Below the pieces are notes generated by a model. It saw only the letters and a program-made list of their open reading frames with translations, was not told the DNA's origin and searched no databases. Positions 6,572 through 9,422 of a stretch of 9,422 nt of DNA are shown here, piece after piece. Source of the stretch: Candidatus Tenderia sp. (GTDB lineage Bacteria; Pseudomonadota; Gammaproteobacteria; Tenderiales; Tenderiaceae); the NCBI GenBank assembly GCA_030148045.1, contig JASBUE010000331.1:1-9422 (forward strand). Direction: 5' to 3'. Numbering within the stretch: the first letter of the stretch is position 1; every line of letters begins with the position of its first letter. The position numbers and the translations under genes are program-made.

Positions 6572-7207
6572 ATGAAGCGAGGCCTGTTTATCACCGTCGA
6601 GGGAATCGAGGGGGTGGGGAAATCCACCAACATGGGATATGTGCACGAAGCGCTGCGGGCGGCCGGTATCGAGGTGATGCCGACGCGCGAACCGGGCGGC
6701 ACTGAACTGGGTGAAAAGATCCGCGCCCTGCTGCTGGACCACAACAATCAAAGCATGACGGACGACACCGAGCTGCTGCTCATATTCGCCGCCCGTGCCC
6801 AGCACCTGGCCGAGGTGATCCGGCCCGCCCTGGCCCGGGGGAAGTGGGTGCTCTGTGACCGCTTTACCGACGCCACCTACACCTATCAGGGCGGTGGCCG
6901 CGGCATCGATATGGCCCGCATCGCCGCACTGGAGCAGTGGGTTCAGGGCAAGCTGCGGCCCGATGTCACCCTGCTGCTGGATGCCCCGGTGGAGGTGGGT
7001 CTGGCCCGCGCCTCCGGCCTGAAGCGGGCGGCCGACCGCTTCGAGCTTGAAAGGCGGGCCTTCTTCGTCAAGGTGCGCCAGGCCTATCTGGACATGGCCA
7101 GGGAGCATCCCGGGCGTTATTGTGTGATCGACGCATCACAACCGCTCGAACAGGTTAAAATACAATTGAGTGAAGTGATCAACCATCTCATCATGGCAGC
7201 CAATTGA
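6572..7207 (+). CDS. tmk: Thymidylate kinase Tmk
   Basis: Tmk phosphorylates dTMP to dTDP with ATP, an essential step in making dTTP for DNA synthesis. The 211-residue protein has the P-loop EGIEGVGKST at residues 10-19, TREPGGT at 38-44 and the DRF motif at 96-98. YQGGGRGID (105-113) recognises the thymine nucleotide. Basic residues in the LID region (LKRAADRFE, 150-158), with glycines rather than arginine in the P-loop, fit the E. coli type II class. The ATG follows AAGGGA at 6561-6566, five bases away, and lies 9 bases after mltG. The stop codon at 7205-7207 abuts the start of holB, so the two are probably translated together. No defects are visible. Confidence 0.97.
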   Translation: MKRGLFITVEGIEGVGKSTNMGYVHEALRAAGIEVMPTREPGGTELGEKIRALLLDHNNQSMTDDTELLLIFAARAQHLAEVIRPALARGKWVLCDRFTDATYTYQGGGRGIDMARIAALEQWVQGKLRPDVTLLLDAPVEVGLARASGLKRAADRFELERRAFFVKVRQAYLDMAREHPGRYCVIDASQPLEQVKIQLSEVINHLIMAAN

Positions 7208-7209
7208 GT

Positions 7210-8208
7210 ATGGCCTATTTCCCCTGGCAACAGAGCCAATGGCAGCGTCTGCAGGCGGCGCATCAACAGGGGCGCCTGCCCCATGCCCTGCTGCTCACCG
7301 GACCGCAGGGGCTGGGCAAAGAGGCATTCGCCCGGTTGTTCGCCCAGAGTCTGCTGTGCGAAGCGCCGCAGCAGGACGCCGTCCCCTGCGGCCAATGCCG
7401 TTACTGCCGGCTGTATCAGGCCGGCAATCATCCGGATATCCTCTCCGTGGTACCGCCGGAGGGCAAAAAGGCCATCGTCGTCGATCAGACTCGCGCCATC
7501 GGCCGGTTCGTGACGCTCAAATCCCAGTACGCCGGCCACAAGGTAGTCATTATCCATCCGGCCGAGGCGATGAACATCAACGCCAGCAACAGCCTGCTCA
7601 AGACCCTGGAGGAGCCCTCGGCCGAGACCCTGTTACTCCTGGTCACCCACCGGCCGGCGCAGCTGCCGGCCACTATTCGCTCACGTTGTCAGGAGATCCG
7701 CTTCGGCATCGAGCCGGACGCCGGCCGCGCCTGGCTGGCGCAGCAGTTGCCTCGAGGCGCCGACATCGACCTGTTGCTGGCCCTGGCTGGCGGCGCTACC
7801 CTCAAGGCGTTGCAGCTGGCCGAGGAGGGCATGGTAGAACAGCGAAGTGCCCTCCTGGACGGTTTGGAACAGCTTGCCGGGCAGACGCTCGATCCGGTCG
7901 CCTTGGCGGCCCGGTGCAACAAGCAAGGCACCGGCTGGAGTCTGGATTGTCTCTACACCTGGACCGCCGACATGATCCGCCTCAAGAGCGCAGGATCCCA
8001 GCCGCCCCACAGCGCCAACCCGGATCTTCAGGGCCGTTTGCTGAAGCTGGCGGATCGGGTATCTTTACCGGAGCTTTTTTTGTTACAAGATGATGTCAGA
8101 GAGGCGCAGCAGGCGCTGGAGCGTAATCTGAATCCGGCGCTGATCATGGAGTCCGTGCTGATTCACTGGCAGCGCAGCTTTCGCTCCAATAAGCGAAAAA
8201 TCGCTTAA
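7210..8208 (+). CDS. holB: DNA polymerase III delta-prime subunit HolB
   Basis: HolB is the delta-prime subunit of the clamp loader, which with the DnaX and delta subunits opens and places the beta sliding clamp on primed DNA. The 332-residue product shows a zinc module with cysteines at 50, 60, 63 and 66 (CGQCRYC), the delta-prime motif LLKTLEEP (129-136), and RSRC (157-160), which supplies the arginine finger. The Walker A region reads GPQGLGKEA (31-39): the lysine is kept but the next Ser/Thr is replaced by Glu. The family is known to be a weak or non-ATP-binding subunit. The ATG at 7210 is preferred because MAYFPW aligns with the E. coli N-terminus; TTG at 7204 is the alternative. No clear ribosome binding site is present, and coupling to tmk is likely. 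A seven-T run lies at 8075-8081. Confidence 0.94.
   Translation: MAYFPWQQSQWQRLQAAHQQGRLPHALLLTGPQGLGKEAFARLFAQSLLCEAPQQDAVPCGQCRYCRLYQAGNHPDILSVVPPEGKKAIVVDQTRAIGRFVTLKSQYAGHKVVIIHPAEAMNINASNSLLKTLEEPSAETLLLLVTHRPAQLPATIRSRCQEIRFGIEPDAGRAWLAQQLPRGADIDLLLALAGGATLKALQLAEEGMVEQRSALLDGLEQLAGQTLDPVALAARCNKQGTGWSLDCLYTWTADMIRLKSAGSQPPHSANPDLQGRLLKLADRVSLPELFLLQDDVREAQQALERNLNPALIMESVLIHWQRSFRSNKRKIA
8179..8207 (+). repeat. Two mutually exclusive hairpins at the holB 3' end
   Basis: TTTCGCT at 8179-8185 pairs with AGCGAAA at 8192-8198 (7 bp, 6-base loop). TAAGCGA at 8190-8196 also pairs with TCGCTTA at 8201-8207 (7 bp, 4-base loop AAAA). The central AGCGA is shared, so only one can form at a time. 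The second stem includes bases of the holB stop codon. The sequence after it is A-rich on the + strand, so neither is an ordinary intrinsic terminator. Function is unknown. Confidence 0.45.
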
Positions 8209-8215
8209 ATAAAAA

Positions 8216-8234
8216 TAGTTAGGTACGATAACTA
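8216..8234 (+). repeat. Inverted repeat ahead of pilZ
   Basis: TAGTTA (8216-8221) and TAACTA (8229-8234) are exact reverse complements separated by seven bases, in the 31-base gap before pilZ. It ends five bases before the pilZ ATG, where a ribosome binding site would be expected but none is evident. It could fold over the initiation region or be a protein site; the stem is short and AT-rich, so chance is a real possibility. Confidence 0.35.
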
Positions 8235-8239
8235 AGCCA

Positions 8240-8620
8240 ATGGCTGAAGCAGAAGACCATAAACCGTCCCCACCTATAGTACCGCGGCAAGGGATTTTGT
8301 CGCTCACTATCAAAGACAAAGGCGCCCTTTACGCCGCCTATATGCCGTTTGTCAAAAACGGCGGTCTGTTTATCCCCACCAATAGGGACTACAAGCTGGG
8401 CGACGAGGTCTTCATGCTGCTGAAGCTGATGGAGGAGAGCGAAAAACTGCCTATTGTCGGCAAGGTGATCTGGATCACCCCCAAGGGCGCCCAGGGCAAT
8501 CGGGTGGCCGGCATCGGCGTACAGTTCGCCGCCGACCAGGATGGTGAAAACGCCCGCAAAAAGATCGAAACCTATCTCGGCGGGGCGCTCAAGTCGGATC
8601 GCCCTACCCATACCATGTAA
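8240..8620 (+). CDS. pilZ: Type IV pilus assembly protein PilZ
   Basis: PilZ is the small cytoplasmic protein needed for type IV pilus formation and twitching in Pseudomonas and Xanthomonas, where it is known to contact the extension ATPase PilB and the regulator FimX. The 126-residue product carries RQGILSLTIKDKGALYAAYM (16-35), VKNGGLFIPT (38-47), LGDEVFMLLKL (53-63), GKVIWITPKGAQGNR (74-88) and GIGVQF. It ends in THTM, close to the Pseudomonas protein as I recall it. The RxxxR and (D/N)xSxxG residues that bind cyclic di-GMP in most PilZ domains are not present; the second site reads NGGLF. This fits the pilus-type PilZ, which does not bind the nucleotide. It sits 31 bases after holB, the standard place. 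No strong ribosome binding site precedes the ATG. Confidence 0.94.
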   Translation: MAEAEDHKPSPPIVPRQGILSLTIKDKGALYAAYMPFVKNGGLFIPTNRDYKLGDEVFMLLKLMEESEKLPIVGKVIWITPKGAQGNRVAGIGVQFAADQDGENARKKIETYLGGALKSDRPTHTM

Positions 8621-8650
8621 TAATTTTCCTCAAGTATTACTTTCACAGTT

Positions 8651-9422
8651 ATGTCTATGCAATTGATAGATTCCCATTGTCATCTAGATCGTCTGGACCT
8701 GGAGGCCCTGGGTGGCGACCTGGAGCATGTCTTCGAGCAGGCCCGGGCGCTGGATGTAAACCAGATGCTCTGTGTCGCCATCAACCTGGAGCTATGGCCC
8801 GCCATGATGGCGCTGGTCGAGCGTTACGACCATGTTTACGCCTCGGTCGGGGTACATCCCAACGAGAATAAGGGCGAAGAGCCCAGCATGGAACGGCTGG
8901 TAAAACTGGCCGAACATTCCAAGGTGATCGCCATCGGCGAGACCGGTCTGGACTATTTCAGGAGCGAAGGGGAGCTGGAGTGGCAACGCGAGCGTTTCCG
9001 ACGCCATATCCGCGCCGCCAGACAGAGCGGCAAACCGCTGATCATCCACAGCCGTGAGGCCCAGCCTGATACCCTGGATATCATGGCCGAGGAGGGCGCC
9101 GCCGAGGTAGGCGGCATCATGCATTGCTTCGTGGACGACTGGGCGACGGCGCAACGCGCCATCGAGCTGAACTGCGTCATCTCCTTTTCCGGCATCGTCA
9201 CCTTTAGGAACGCCACCGAGCTGAAAGAGGTGGCCCGATTATGCCCCCTGGACAAAATGCTGGTGGAGACCGATTCGCCCTATCTGACGCCGGTTCCTTA
9301 CCGTGGCAAGAGCAACCAGCCGGGCTATACCCGTTATGTGGCCGAGTATATCGCCGGGTTGAAGGGGATTTCTCTAGAGGAGGTGGCGGAGGCGACGACG
9401 GAGAATTTTTATCGGTTGTTTC
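8651..9422 (+). CDS. TatD-family metal-dependent DNase (YcfH type; 3' end missing)
   Basis: This is a TatD-family hydrolase, related to E. coli YcfH and TatD, which are metal-dependent deoxyribonucleases linked to DNA repair and turnover. The open frame runs off the window end; 257 residues are visible against about 265 in YcfH, so only some ten are missing. Expected metal ligands are all present: H9 and H11 (DSHCHLD), E97 (IGETGLDY), H133 (IIHSRE), H158 (GIMHCF) and D208 (ETDSPYLTP). RGKSNQPGY at 218-226 is typical of the YcfH branch. The start is ATG 8651, or ATG 8657, which gives the family-like MQLIDSHCHLD; neither has a visible ribosome binding site. It lies 30 bases after pilZ, the same neighbourhood in which ycfH follows holB in E. 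coli. Confidence 0.93.
   Translation, partial: MSMQLIDSHCHLDRLDLEALGGDLEHVFEQARALDVNQMLCVAINLELWPAMMALVERYDHVYASVGVHPNENKGEEPSMERLVKLAEHSKVIAIGETGLDYFRSEGELEWQRERFRRHIRAARQSGKPLIIHSREAQPDTLDIMAEEGAAEVGGIMHCFVDDWATAQRAIELNCVISFSGIVTFRNATELKEVARLCPLDKMLVETDSPYLTPVPYRGKSNQPGYTRYVAEYIAGLKGISLEEVAEATTENFYRLF

Noticed and set aside
7239..8093. 284-codon open frame overlapping holB in another + frame
   Set aside because: Its translation is low-complexity and rich in Arg, Ala, Gly and Pro, as expected of a GC-rich shadow frame; holB is secure in the other frame.
1..9422. Search for a novel defence, mobile or biosynthetic system
   Set aside because: Nearly every base is in a recognised housekeeping gene with intact motifs; no gap exceeds 170 bases and no direct repeats, integrase, transposase or unknown gene was found.

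Overview
This window is a stretch of bacterial chromosome holding eleven genes, all on the + strand. It is the conserved fatty-acid-synthesis neighbourhood of Gammaproteobacteria: fabD (5' end missing), fabG, acpP, fabF, pabB, pabC, mltG, tmk, holB, pilZ and tatD (3' end missing). Several things point to a gammaproteobacterium outside the Enterobacterales: the gene order, E. coli-like protein motifs, a type IV pilus PilZ between holB and tatD, and pabB lying between fabF and pabC. A Chromatiales-like or related free-living lineage would fit, but that finer placement is inference. The window looks fairly GC-rich by eye, apart from a more AT-rich island around acpP. I see no mobile element, CRISPR array, tRNA, rRNA or phage gene.

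Layout. Bases 1-1561 hold fabD and fabG (malonyl loading and the first reductive step). Bases 1562-1728 are a 167-base leader with a plausible sigma-70 promoter for acpP. After acpP (1729-1965), a 138-base gap carries two inverted repeats, the first resembling a terminator or attenuator. The GTG-started fabF (2104-3345) follows. From 3387 the genes are packed: pabB and pabC overlap by 17 bases, pabC and mltG overlap by 23, mltG and tmk are 9 apart, and tmk and holB are 2 apart. Gaps of about 30 bases separate holB, pilZ and tatD.

How the genes work together. FabD, FabG, AcpP and FabF form the core of type II fatty acid synthesis. PabB and PabC make 4-aminobenzoate for folate, which thymidylate synthesis needs. 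Tmk then makes dTDP, and HolB is the delta-prime subunit of the replicative clamp loader. MltG cuts nascent peptidoglycan. PilZ serves type IV pilus assembly and TatD is a metal-dependent nuclease. The cluster thus joins membrane, wall, nucleotide and replication functions tied to growth.

I found no undescribed system; this is an ordinary housekeeping region. Points that merit a look are a TrpE-like alanine at the catalytic-lysine position of PabB, the hairpins between acpP and fabF, competing hairpins at the holB end ahead of pilZ, and T-runs forming slippery heptamers in pabC and holB.
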